This document shows, piece by piece, positions 17,718-25,545 of a DNA stretch of 64,000 bases. Numbering within the stretch: position 1 is the first letter of the stretch; every line of letters begins with the position of its first letter. Where the stretch lies: assembly GCF_013111185.1 (NCBI RefSeq), contig NZ_WVRE01000006.1:124001-188000 (forward strand), given 5' to 3'. The position numbers and the translations under genes are program-made. Source of the stretch: Ruegeria sp. HKCCD7303. GTDB lineage: Bacteria > Pseudomonadota > Alphaproteobacteria > Rhodobacterales > Rhodobacteraceae. The notes beneath the pieces are model-generated. The model was not told the origin of the DNA and did no database searches. It saw nothing but the letters and a program-made list of their open reading frames with translations.

Positions 17718-18485
17718 ATGCTGCGTTCACTTATTGCCGCATTTTGTCTGTTCTGCCTGCCGGTGTCCGCAGCGGAAGAACAAGTTGTCCTGGGTCTTAG
17801 CCAGGATCGCGTTGCAATCACGGCGACCTTTGACGGCTCCGAGATTCTCATTTTCGGGGCCATCAAACGGGAAACCCCGATTCCGTCCGGCCCACCGGTC
17901 GAGGTCATCGTTGCTGTCGCCGGCCCATCCGAACCTGTCACCGTGCGCCGTAAGGATCGAAAGCTGGGGATTTGGGTGAACACCGACAGCGTCCTCGTCG
18001 ATCTTGCGCCCAGTTTCTACGCTGTCGCAACCAGCGGACCATTAAACGAGATTCTGAGCGACACCGATGACCTGCGCTATCGTGTATCGATCGAGCGTGC
18101 GATCCGCTCTGTTGGTGCCGCAATGCATATCCGCGGAGCGCAGGATTTTGCAGATGCAGTGGTTCGCATCCGCGAGGAAGAAAAGCTGTATTCCATCCGC
18201 GAAGACACGGTGGCTGTAGACGAACAAACCCTGTTCCGCACCTCAATCGACATGCCTGCAGACCTGACAGAGGGGGACTATGTCGCCCGTATCTTCCTGA
18301 CGCGCGGTGGAGAGGTAGTTTCGCACTACGAAACAACCATTGATGTCCGCAAAGTCGGCCTGGAACGGTTTCTGTACAACATGTCGCGCCAGCAACCTGT
18401 CTGGTATGGCTTGATGTCGCTGGTTATTGCGATTGCGGCAGGCTGGGGTGCCTCGACAGCTTTCCGTTTGCTGCGCGAAAAGTAA
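17718..18485 (+). CDS. TIGR02186 family protein, membrane-anchored, partner of TauE
   Basis: The 255-residue product has a signal peptide (LIAAFCLFCLPVSAAEE), a periplasmic domain starting VVLGLSQDRVAITATFDGSE, and a single membrane segment near the C-terminus (YGLMSLVIAIAAGWGAS). This is the TIGR02186 layout, a family of unknown function. GGTGGAGG precedes the ATG and only 2 bases separate it from tauE, so the two form an operon. A role in delivering substrate to, or sensing for, the exporter is inference. Confidence 0.85.
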   Translation: MLRSLIAAFCLFCLPVSAAEEQVVLGLSQDRVAITATFDGSEILIFGAIKRETPIPSGPPVEVIVAVAGPSEPVTVRRKDRKLGIWVNTDSVLVDLAPSFYAVATSGPLNEILSDTDDLRYRVSIERAIRSVGAAMHIRGAQDFADAVVRIREEEKLYSIREDTVAVDEQTLFRTSIDMPADLTEGDYVARIFLTRGGEVVSHYETTIDVRKVGLERFLYNMSRQQPVWYGLMSLVIAIAAGWGASTAFRLLREK

Positions 18486-18488
18486 CCT

Positions 18489-19217
18489 TCATCCCCTGCC
18501 GATGTAAGGCATGGTCGTGGCCATGATGGTCATGAACTGAACGTTCGCCTCGGGCGGCAAGGTTGCCATATGCAGAACTGACCGTGCTGCGTCCTCAACA
18601 GCCATAGTCGGGTCAGGCGTGTCCCCTGCCGCCTGCGCGGCGTCGACAAGACCCTGAACCATCTGTGTGCGGGCGTTCCCGATGTCGATCTGGCCACAGG
18701 CAATTCCAAAGGACCGCCCGTCCAGAGACAGGCTGCGGGTCAGTCCGGTAATTGCGTGTTTTGTCGCTGAATAGTGCACAGAGTTCGGACGCGGAACATG
18801 GGCGGCAATGGAGCCGTTATTGATGATCCGTCCACCCTGAGAGTCCTGATGCCGCATGATGCCAAAGGCTTCGCGTGCGCACAGGAACATACCGTTCAGG
18901 TTGACGTTGACGCTTTGGTACCAATCCTCAAGCGCGATCTCGTCAATCGTGCCACCCGGAGCAAAGATTCCTGCGTTGTTGAACAAGACGTCCAGACGCC
19001 CAACCTTGTTCGCGAACTTGCGGAACACGGTCTTCACAGCTTCAGGATCGGTGACATCAGCAGGCAACGAAACTGCGTTGGCATGTTTCTGTGCCAGGGC
19101 ATTCAACTTGTCCGCACTGCGTGCCAGCATGCCAACCGTCCACCCTTGGGCCAGAAACAATTCGGCGGTGGCCAGACCAATGCCAGAGCTTGCGCCTGTC
19201 ACGATTATGGATGTCAT
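18489..19217 (-). CDS. Short-chain dehydrogenase/reductase
   Basis: A classical SDR of 242 residues: NAD(P)-binding TGASSGIG at 7-14, NNAG at 80-83, catalytic Ser136 in INNGS and Tyr149/Lys153 in YSATK. The substrate is not predictable; similar proteins are annotated as 3-oxoacyl-ACP reductase or generic oxidoreductases. Its start overlaps the stop of the upstream helicase gene by 4 bases, so it is read from the same minus-strand transcript. It converges with the TIGR02186 gene 3 bases away. Confidence 0.92.
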   Translation of the reverse strand: MTSIIVTGASSGIGLATAELFLAQGWTVGMLARSADKLNALAQKHANAVSLPADVTDPEAVKTVFRKFANKVGRLDVLFNNAGIFAPGGTIDEIALEDWYQSVNVNLNGMFLCAREAFGIMRHQDSQGGRIINNGSIAAHVPRPNSVHYSATKHAITGLTRSLSLDGRSFGIACGQIDIGNARTQMVQGLVDAAQAAGDTPDPTMAVEDAARSVLHMATLPPEANVQFMTIMATTMPYIGRG

Positions 19218-20746
19218 GTCTCTTCCGCCTCCAATGTCAGCGACGCCGCTGGTAAAGCCCGCAAGTCATCCACCCGCAGCGGGTATGTTGGCTTTGATAA
19301 ACGGTTGCGAACCACCCAAATCAACCGCTCTTGCGCCCGAGTGATCGCCACATAGGCCAAACGTTTCCACAAGGGTTGTCCGGCCTCGGTCCGACCCATT
19401 CGGGCCGCAGCGTAGATGTCAGGCGCAAAAACTTGAACCGTATCCCATTGCGAGCCCTGCGCCTTGTGGATCGTAACCGCCGCACCGTGCAGGAACGTTG
19501 CGCCCATACGCGCGGCAAAAGGAATGAATGGCTCTTCCTCGTTCGGTTTTTCGATTTGTACAATCGACGCAGCGCTGACCTGAGGGTCTTCGGCCCCCAT
19601 AACGTGCAATCGCGAAAACCCCGGTTTTCGCCCCGGCCCCAGATACACAACCTGAGCCCCCTTGATCAGCCCGCGCGCCTCAAGATCCAACCGTTTCTTG
19701 CGATGTTTCAAAGGCAGTTCGATCCCGTCGCAAATTAGCGGTTCCCCCTCCAACAGCTCGGTCTCTGGTGCGCCATGGACGTTCCTGAACGCCTGAATAA
19801 GTCGAATGCGTGTTGCGTTGCGCCAAACCAAAACCGGGCTGCGCGCCATCAGGTCGACCTCGACCCGCTGGCCCCAGACCACCCTGTCGTCACGGCGAGC
19901 TGTCTCTTCGACCAAACGCTCGAAGTCCTCAAACCCCATTTCGGGGTCTGCCAGAGCATGGGCCAGATCGAGAATCGGGTTGTCCGCATCCTGCCTGTGA
20001 ACCCGTTGAAGCGTCAGCTTCCGGGGCTCGGGCAAGGCTTCAAAAACCATGCTGCCCGACTGGTTCACCGGTGCCAGCTGCGCCGGATCACCGAATAACA
20101 GAAGGGTTGGAAAAATCTCTTTCAGATCCTCGAATTGCCGATCATCCAGCATCGACGCTTCGTCGACAAATCCGATGTCCAAAGGTTCGTCGCGTCGCTT
20201 CCACCCAGTGATGAAATCTGATCCCCTCAAACCGGCTGCGGCCAATGCCCCGGGCATGGACTTGTTGTTTTCGTAAAACGCCGCAGCCCGATCCAGGGCT
20301 TCTTCTGTCAGTCCTTCAATCTCGGGGCGTTCATCGTTGCCCGCCAGCCATTCAGCGATGCGCTCGTATTCCGGGTCGTACACCGGCGTGTAGAGAATGC
20401 GGTGAATTGTCGTGGCAGGCACACCACGCAGGCGCAGAACGCTTGCGGCCTTGTTGGTGGGGGCCAGGATGGCCAAGCTGCGCTTGTCCCTTGACTTGCG
20501 ACTTTCATAGTCGCCGGACACGATCTGCACTCCGGTCTCTGCCAGCGCTTTATAAAGTTCAGCCAACAGCAGGGTTTTACCCGAACCAGCCTTGCCGATC
20601 ACGGCCATTACACCGGATTTTCCTGCCCCCGGCAGCTTAAGAAGGGCATCATCTTCAAGATCGACACCTGCTGATCGCAGCATCTCGGCGATGCTGTCAA
20701 ATGCGGCGGCCTGATCATCCGAGAAGGTTACATTTTGCAAAGACAT
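19214..20746 (-). CDS. RecD-like superfamily 1 DNA helicase/AAA ATPase
   Basis: The 510-residue product has Walker A GKAGSGKT at 51-58, motif Ia-like LAILAPTNKAASVLRLRG, Walker B DIGFVDEASMLDD, GDPAQLAPV (motif III), and a C-terminal UvrD_C_2 block VTIHKAQGSQWDTVQVFAPD with YVAITRAQERLIWV. This matches RecD/Pif1-type 5'-3' helicases annotated as ATP-dependent exoDNase alpha-like. It is shorter than full RecD2 and stands without RecB/RecC. It lies 60 bases after luxI and overlaps the SDR gene by 4 bases. Confidence 0.9.
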   Translation of the reverse strand: MSLQNVTFSDDQAAAFDSIAEMLRSAGVDLEDDALLKLPGAGKSGVMAVIGKAGSGKTLLLAELYKALAETGVQIVSGDYESRKSRDKRSLAILAPTNKAASVLRLRGVPATTIHRILYTPVYDPEYERIAEWLAGNDERPEIEGLTEEALDRAAAFYENNKSMPGALAAAGLRGSDFITGWKRRDEPLDIGFVDEASMLDDRQFEDLKEIFPTLLLFGDPAQLAPVNQSGSMVFEALPEPRKLTLQRVHRQDADNPILDLAHALADPEMGFEDFERLVEETARRDDRVVWGQRVEVDLMARSPVLVWRNATRIRLIQAFRNVHGAPETELLEGEPLICDGIELPLKHRKKRLDLEARGLIKGAQVVYLGPGRKPGFSRLHVMGAEDPQVSAASIVQIEKPNEEEPFIPFAARMGATFLHGAAVTIHKAQGSQWDTVQVFAPDIYAAARMGRTEAGQPLWKRLAYVAITRAQERLIWVVRNRLSKPTYPLRVDDLRALPAASLTLEAEET

Positions 20747-20806
20747 GGCGCGACCCTACAGGGCCGCGCCGACCATCACCAGATGCGGAATGGCGATTTC
20801 AGCCGC

Positions 20807-21445
20807 TCAGGCGGACAGTGCAAATCGGTGCTGCTTTTTGGGCCCAAAAGCCGTGTTGAACCAAAGGCGTGACAGTTCGCGTGGGATGCCCGCGCGCTCC
20901 GCCACGCGGTTGCAGTCATCTGCAGAGTAAGGCCACAACCCGACCGAGATCTGATCCCGCCCGCTGCCCTGGGTGCCCAGAACCTCGGGCGATGAGCCGA
21001 TCAGGCGATAGATACGGATCATACGCGCATCAAACACACCGGCGATGTGTGTCAGGCCAAAACCCTCCATCATTTCACCCCCGCTCAGCATAATGGCCCC
21101 AGCCGTATGCGGGCCTGCGTCGCGTGACAGGCAAAACCGTGTAACTTCCCAGATCAGCGGGCTGCAAATGGGTTTGCCACCGTTAAGATGCCCAAACACC
21201 TCGTTGATCATCACCCGACCCGTTGTCGGCAACACCCGCATCGACCCGCCATGACGGCCGTCCGGCTCTTCCCAGATGACATAGAGCGGGTTGAGCGCAT
21301 CATACTCATCCCGCTCTTCACCTTGTTCGTTGACGTGGACATCCCACCCCAGCCGGGTTTTGAACTGATCCGCTCGATCCTTGAACATCCCCTCTGCCAG
21401 AGTTGGAAATCTGTGCAACTCATCGGCATATAAATAACGCAACAT
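20807..21445 (-). CDS. luxI: Acyl-homoserine-lactone synthase, LuxI family
   Basis: Makes an N-acyl-homoserine lactone signal from S-adenosylmethionine and an acyl donor. The 212-residue product has the autoinducer-synthase layout: FKDRADQFKTRLGWDV near 22-37, ERDEYDALNPLYVIW, GSMRVLPTT and LIWEVTRFCLSRD, containing the conserved Arg, Phe, Trp, Asp, Glu and Arg positions. AAGGGG lies about 8 bases before the ATG. luxR is 83 bases upstream on the same strand. The acyl chain length cannot be read from sequence. Confidence 0.95.
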   Translation of the reverse strand: MLRYLYADELHRFPTLAEGMFKDRADQFKTRLGWDVHVNEQGEERDEYDALNPLYVIWEEPDGRHGGSMRVLPTTGRVMINEVFGHLNGGKPICSPLIWEVTRFCLSRDAGPHTAGAIMLSGGEMMEGFGLTHIAGVFDARMIRIYRLIGSSPEVLGTQGSGRDQISVGLWPYSADDCNRVAERAGIPRELSRLWFNTAFGPKKQHRFALSA

Positions 21446-21528
21446 GACTTGTTCCCCTTGTCGTCCTGTGCAGGAACGAAAGGGGTACAGAGTTGTGGTT
21501 AATATTACGTGTGGGGTGCGCGCTGGCC

Positions 21529-21544
21529 TTAAACCACTATTAAG
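21529..21544. promoter_or_regulatory. Possible second CtrA-like site (TTAA-N7-TTAAG) before luxI
   Basis: TTAA, seven bases, TTAAG occurs at the very end of luxR, about 85 bases upstream of the luxI start. It differs from the CtrA consensus TTAA-N7-TTAAC by the last base. It overlaps the luxR stop codon, so coding constraint may explain it. A stronger site stands upstream of luxR. Confidence 0.3.
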
Positions 21545-22248
21545 CCTCGGCTAAGTGCGGTTGCGATTGCATGAGTTGTGTTATGAGCGCCCAACTTGGA
21601 TCGGGCGCTTTCGATATAAACCCGCAGCGTATGCTCTGATATCGACAGAGAATGCGCCACTTGAGCCCTGCTGTATCCCAAAGCCAAAAGGGTGATCGCG
21701 TCAATTTCCCGTGGAGACAGATTACGCTTGGAATCCGGCTGCCTGTCCTCTTCGAACTCAAGCGCTTTGCGATTGATAAAATGCGCAACAAGGATCAAGT
21801 CTCGCCCGAAGGTGGAAATAAAGCGCTGCCAGGTCCGATCATCGCAACTGTGGTTTACTGTGAATAGGGCAAACTGCCCGTTCGGGCCCCGGATCGGAAT
21901 GGAATAGCCCTGATTGCCAACACCGTGGTTTCTGGCATCTTCAAGAAAGGACTTTGCAATCCTGCTCGACCAGTCCAGAGATTTCCAGTCAACCGGATGA
22001 AATCTTTGGAAACACCCAAGAATAACCGGATCAATACGATGGTAATTCTTGTCCCGATAGCGTTCGTCCCAAGCATCTGAATATGTGGTGTAACCGTACT
22101 GATCGCCAGCACCATCGACCCAGTGATAGGTCAGATGTTCGACCTGAAGAATACCACGTAATTGCTCTGCAACATTGCTGAGCTCTTCAAGCGTGTTGGT
22201 GTTTTCCAAATCCTGAAGGATTTGACCCAATTCGACTTCTGTTCCCAT
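21529..22248 (-). CDS. luxR: LuxR-family autoinducer-binding transcriptional regulator
   Basis: The 239-residue product has an N-terminal signal-binding domain with the family residues in HLTYHWVDGAG, WDERYRDKNYHRIDPVI (Trp, Tyr, Asp-Pro) and a central YSIPIRGPNGQFALFTVNH block. The C-terminal LuxR HTH runs LSPREIDAITLLALGYSRAQ then VAHSLSISEHTLRVYIESA. Paired with luxI, it should sense the same lactone and control transcription. Its 5' end overlaps the upstream small ORF by 62 bases, which is long. Conserved sequence from the first residues makes a later start unlikely. Confidence 0.93.
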   Translation of the reverse strand: MGTEVELGQILQDLENTNTLEELSNVAEQLRGILQVEHLTYHWVDGAGDQYGYTTYSDAWDERYRDKNYHRIDPVILGCFQRFHPVDWKSLDWSSRIAKSFLEDARNHGVGNQGYSIPIRGPNGQFALFTVNHSCDDRTWQRFISTFGRDLILVAHFINRKALEFEEDRQPDSKRNLSPREIDAITLLALGYSRAQVAHSLSISEHTLRVYIESARSKLGAHNTTHAIATALSRGLIVV

Positions 22249-22405
22249 CCGCGGGCGCTCGTGCCTCGTTCTTCAGGGACGCGATCTCGGCCGCCGCGAT
22301 CAGCCTTGTGTCATCCAGCTGCTCGGCAAGCGCGCTCAACCCGTTCGCAACGGCGAAAGCATTGAGATCCGACAATACGTCCAATATCCACTCATTCTGC
22401 GCCAT
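22187..22405 (-). CDS. Small conserved protein upstream of luxR, function unknown
   Basis: A 72-residue protein starting MAQNEWILDVLSDLNAFAVA and continuing NGLSALAEQLDDTRLIAAAE. The first 50 residues look like a compact helical domain with regular heptad-like hydrophobics. From memory, similar small ORFs precede luxR in related roseobacters. Its last 20 residues are encoded in the region overlapping the luxR start, suggesting translational coupling. A CtrA-type box lies 20-35 bases before the ATG. No function is known to me. Confidence 0.7.
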   Translation of the reverse strand: MAQNEWILDVLSDLNAFAVANGLSALAEQLDDTRLIAAAEIASLKNEARAPADGNRSRIGSNPSGFGKHQHA

Positions 22406-22424
22406 TAGGGTCTCTCTGAAACAG

Positions 22425-22440
22425 TTAACGAAGCGTTAAC
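22425..22440. promoter_or_regulatory. Perfect CtrA-type box TTAA-N7-TTAAC before the luxR operon
   Basis: TTAACGAAGCGTTAAC matches the alphaproteobacterial CtrA consensus TTAA-N7-TTAAC exactly. Together with the preceding G it forms a perfect palindrome (GTTAACG-AAG-CGTTAAC), so both strands match. It is 20-35 bases before the start of the small ORF that leads into luxR-luxI. Binding is inferred from the motif. Confidence 0.65.
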
Positions 22441-22553
22441 ACAACCATAACATGTATAATCTTTTTCGACCTATTCACCGGTTTCTACTCCCCAAAAATG
22501 GCGGGGGAGGAAAATGTAAGTGTTTGAAAGTCCGAAAGGCTTTGTCAAAACGC

Positions 22554-22597
22554 AAAACACCCGCGAACCGGTAAGGCGATTCGCGGGTGTTTTTTTG
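22554..22597. terminator. Strong bidirectional terminator after ccr
   Basis: AAAACACCCGCGAA at 22554-22567 pairs with TTCGCGGGTGTTTT at 22580-22593 around a 12-base loop. Seven T follow on the plus strand and TTTTGCGTTTTG follows on the minus strand. It lies just beyond the ccr stop and would end ccr transcription on the minus strand. Confidence 0.85.
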
Positions 22598-22616
22598 TCT
22601 ACAACCCAAATGGGGA

Positions 22617-23900
22617 TCAACCTGCGTCGAGAACTTCTTCCAGGGTTCGCAGGCCAGTGCGGGGCGCTTGAACAAGGACAGACATGTTCCCCGGCTTATG
22701 TTCGTTCCGGAGCATCTTCATGTGCGCCTCTGGCAGATCGTTCCAAGTGAACACTTCCGACATGCAGGGGTCCAAGCGACGTTCAACCATCAGCTTGTTT
22801 GCAGCAGCCGCTTGTTTGAGGTGCGCAAAGTGCGATCCTTGCAGGCGCTTTTGATGCATCCACATGTAGCGCACATCAAAGGTACAGTTGAAACCTGTTG
22901 TACCGGCGCAGATCACGACCATACCACCTTTTTTGACAACAAAGGTCGAGACCGGGAACGTGCTTTCACCGGGGTGTTCAAACACCATATCCACGTTGTT
23001 GCCCTTGCCGGTGATGTCCCAAATCGCCTTGCCGAACTTGCGGGCTTCTTTGAACCATTCAGCATATTCCGGCGTGTTTACCGTGGGCAATTGGCCCCAA
23101 CAGTTGAAGTCTTTACGGTTCAGCACGCCCTTGGCACCTAATCCCATAACGAAATCGCGCTTGCTTTCGTCCGAGATTACACCAATCGCATTCGCACCGG
23201 CCGTGTTGATCAGCTGGATCGCATAAGAACCAAGACCGCCAGACGCACCCCAAACCAGAACGTTCTGGCCCGGCTTCAGATCATGCGGCTCGTGGCCAAA
23301 CAGCATCCTATAAGCGGTCGCCAACGTCAGTGTGTAGCACGCAGCTTCTTCCCAGGTCAGGTGCTTGGGGCGCGGCATAAGTTGTTGTGCCTGAACGCGG
23401 GTGAACTGGCTGAAAGAGCCGTCTGGTGTCTCATAACCCCAAATCCGTTGGCTGGTCGAGTACATCGGATCGCCGCCGTTGCACTCTTCATCATCGCCAT
23501 CGTCCTGGTTGCAGTGGATGACAACTTCGTCGCCGACTTTCCAGCGCTTCACCTTATCGCCAACGGCCCAGACAATGCCTGACGCATCCGAACCGGCAAT
23601 GTGATAGGGGGCTTTGTGGCCATCAAACGGGCTGATTGGCTGACCCAGGGCGGCCCAGACACCGTTATAGTTTACGCCAGCTGCCATCACCAGAACCAGC
23701 ACCTCGTTGCTGTCCAGTTCGGGTACGTCGACCACTTCTTGTTGCATTGCAGTGTTCGGCTCGCCGTGGCGTTCCTTGCGGATGGCCCAAGCATACATTT
23801 GCTTGGGGACAAATCCCATCGGAGGGATCTCACCCATTTCATAGAGGTCCTTTTCGGGTGCCTCGTACGACGCGATACCGCTTTCGGTGTCCAAAGCCAT
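22617..23900 (-). CDS. ccr: Crotonyl-CoA carboxylase/reductase
   Basis: Key enzyme of the ethylmalonyl-CoA pathway: crotonyl-CoA + CO2 + NADPH gives (2S)-ethylmalonyl-CoA. The 427-residue MDR-superfamily protein has MGFVPKQMYAWAIRKERHGE, AAGVNYNGVWAALGQPISPF, CNQDDGDDEECNGGDPMYST, RIWGYETPDGSFSQF and the dinucleotide-binding VLVWGASGGLGSYAIQL. The segment RYMWMHQKRLQGSHFAH carries the conserved His of carboxylating members. This long acidic loop and length separate it from plain quinone reductases. Upstream lie a shared pathway motif and a palindrome (listed separately); a strong terminator follows. Confidence 0.97.
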   Translation of the reverse strand: MALDTESGIASYEAPEKDLYEMGEIPPMGFVPKQMYAWAIRKERHGEPNTAMQQEVVDVPELDSNEVLVLVMAAGVNYNGVWAALGQPISPFDGHKAPYHIAGSDASGIVWAVGDKVKRWKVGDEVVIHCNQDDGDDEECNGGDPMYSTSQRIWGYETPDGSFSQFTRVQAQQLMPRPKHLTWEEAACYTLTLATAYRMLFGHEPHDLKPGQNVLVWGASGGLGSYAIQLINTAGANAIGVISDESKRDFVMGLGAKGVLNRKDFNCWGQLPTVNTPEYAEWFKEARKFGKAIWDITGKGNNVDMVFEHPGESTFPVSTFVVKKGGMVVICAGTTGFNCTFDVRYMWMHQKRLQGSHFAHLKQAAAANKLMVERRLDPCMSEVFTWNDLPEAHMKMLRNEHKPGNMSVLVQAPRTGLRTLEEVLDAG

Positions 23901-23925
23901 GCTGGCCTCCTATTCTCAATATCAT

Positions 23926-23938
23926 TGCCGCAACGCAG
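23926..23938. promoter_or_regulatory. Shared 13-mer TGCCGCAACGCAG upstream of ccr
   Basis: This word lies 26-38 bases before the ccr start codon, preceded by AT. The identical word is found in the ecm/acyltransferase intergenic region and a one-mismatch copy before mcl2. All three serve the ethylmalonyl-CoA pathway, so a common regulator site is likely. The inner part contains TTGC-C-GCAA, an inverted repeat. Confidence 0.55.
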
Positions 23939-23948
23939 AATCGCGTGC

Positions 23949-23963
23949 TTCACAGACTGTGAA
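23949..23963. promoter_or_regulatory. Palindrome TTCACA-GAC-TGTGAA upstream of ccr
   Basis: A perfect 6+6 inverted repeat with a 3-base centre lies 49-63 bases before the ccr start, at a position suited to an operator overlapping the promoter. It is not repeated before ecm or mcl2, so it may bind a ccr-specific regulator. The identity of that regulator is unknown. Confidence 0.5.
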
Positions 23964-24037
23964 TATTGACCACTGAGTAATAATGCAACCGTTTTTGGTT
24001 CATATTTGTAATTTTATGACCCAGCAGATGCAGAAAG

Positions 24038-25402
24038 TTATTTCGCAAGCGCAGTATTCTCAGAATCCCTGTGGTTTGGGGCTGAGGCTGCATAGTACTC
24101 CAGCAAATCCTCTCTTTGACCTGAAAGGGCCAGATTGTCCCCCTGGCGGCTTAAGATCCTGCGCTCGACCAACTGATTCAGGGCATTTTCAACCGCCGCT
24201 TCGTCTTGGTCTGACGCATGGCCGTCTTCGGCCAGCATAGAAAGTATTTGGGAACGAACGACCTTTTCAGATGAAGAACCTTTCTGTTGCAACAACAGGC
24301 ACGCCGCAGGGGCCGGAACCAGCGGGATCGCTTGCCCGATGCGTTGCATCAATTCCCGGGCCAGATCCGTCATGACATCGTCATCATTCACGACGCGAAA
24401 TTCCTTTAGCGAAATGGGCACCCCATATCGCACAGAGGCAACGCCAAACCGCTTGTACCGCCCGATCAAGCGCCGCCAGATCTGCTTGAGGATCCAGCGC
24501 GAGATTACGCCAATCCGAGCGCGAAACCGACGCTCAGACCCCAAAGCCGCGCGAGTCAGGATGGTATCTTCAAGCACTCGATCATAATTCAACGCCACAG
24601 GAACGAATACGACGTCGCGGCCTTCAGGCGAAGTTCCGTCCATAATGTATTTCAGCAAACCCAGTTTTGGGCGACCCAGTGCGCCAGTCAGGCTTAAACC
24701 GCCTTCCGGGAACATGGCTTGCGTCACACCCGCTTCGGTCGCGTGGCGCACATAGCAGGACAACACCTGCCTATAGAGCTCACTGCCTGATTTGCGTCGA
24801 ATGAAGTACGCCCCCATTGCGCGGATCAAACGGCTTAGCGGCCAAACGCGCGCCCATTCTCCGACAGCATAAGACAAGGCCGACTGCTGTGCCGCCAGAT
24901 AGGTCACCAGCACATAGTCCATATTGCTGCGATGGTTCATCACAAAAACCACGGTCGCATCCGGGTCGATGTTCTTGATCGCAGCCTCGTCCTTGTACCC
25001 GAGTCGGACCTCGTAAAACGTATTGCTCAGCAGACGGGCGAGCCGAATGGCAAAGCTGAAATAGGCAAAGGCAGAAAACGACGGGACAATCTCGCGCGCG
25101 TAGCGGCGCGCTTTTTCAAAGGCGACTGCCTCGGGAATGCCTTCGTCCTGCGCGTGTTGTTGAACCGCCTGCCCGACCTGAGGGTCGTAAATCAGCCGCT
25201 GGATCATGTCATGACGCCGCGCCAGCTTGAACGGTTGAATGGGACGTTGAAGCCTTTGATTCAGGCGCGAAACGGCGCGTTCCAATCTACGGCGAAAAAA
25301 CCATCGCACTGAAGGAAACAGAAAATGCGAAGCAAAAGTGACCATGGCAAAGACCACGATCAGCAGGAAAAGCCAAAGCGGAAGTTCCACGGTTTGCGTC
25401 AT
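24038..25402 (-). CDS. Glycerol-phosphate/lysophosphatidate acyltransferase-family membrane protein (PlsB/PlsC-like)
   Basis: The 454-residue product starts with a membrane anchor (LPLWLFLLIVVFAMVTFASH). It carries the acyltransferase block I HRSNMDYVLVTYL (H-x4-D), block II-like GAYFIRRKSGSELYRQVLS and block III FPEGGLSLTGALGRPK. A C-terminal extension of about 150 residues includes a winged-helix-like segment. It is annotated in relatives as 1-acyl-sn-glycerol-3-phosphate acyltransferase. I chose the ATG at 25402 over an upstream in-frame start because the anchor begins there. It is divergent from ecm and shares the 13-mer motif in between. Confidence 0.82.
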   Translation of the reverse strand: MTQTVELPLWLFLLIVVFAMVTFASHFLFPSVRWFFRRRLERAVSRLNQRLQRPIQPFKLARRHDMIQRLIYDPQVGQAVQQHAQDEGIPEAVAFEKARRYAREIVPSFSAFAYFSFAIRLARLLSNTFYEVRLGYKDEAAIKNIDPDATVVFVMNHRSNMDYVLVTYLAAQQSALSYAVGEWARVWPLSRLIRAMGAYFIRRKSGSELYRQVLSCYVRHATEAGVTQAMFPEGGLSLTGALGRPKLGLLKYIMDGTSPEGRDVVFVPVALNYDRVLEDTILTRAALGSERRFRARIGVISRWILKQIWRRLIGRYKRFGVASVRYGVPISLKEFRVVNDDDVMTDLARELMQRIGQAIPLVPAPAACLLLQQKGSSSEKVVRSQILSMLAEDGHASDQDEAAVENALNQLVERRILSRQGDNLALSGQREDLLEYYAASAPNHRDSENTALAK

Positions 25403-25545
25403 GGCGGCACATTGCCACCAATCGCAACTGCCCACAATCTGAACAATTGAAGGATGCCGCAACGCAGCGAATTGACATATCCCGAAAATTGCGCTTTAGA
25501 ACCTCAAGACGTAATTTTATTGCCCACTGAAACACGAGGCCCCCT
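25403..25545. promoter_or_regulatory. Divergent promoter region with shared 13-mer (acyltransferase/ecm)
   Basis: The region between the two divergent starts contains TGCCGCAACGCAG at 25455-25467, identical to the word before ccr. A second partial word, TTGCGC, lies nearer to ecm. Both promoters must be here; no clear -35/-10 pair was assigned. Confidence 0.5.

Noticed and set aside
21446-21528. Lux box-like element before luxI (CCTGTGCAGG and CTGT...ACAG)
   Set aside because: The arms are short and the spacing does not fit the usual 18-20 bp lux box. Without the regulator's known site this is not supported.
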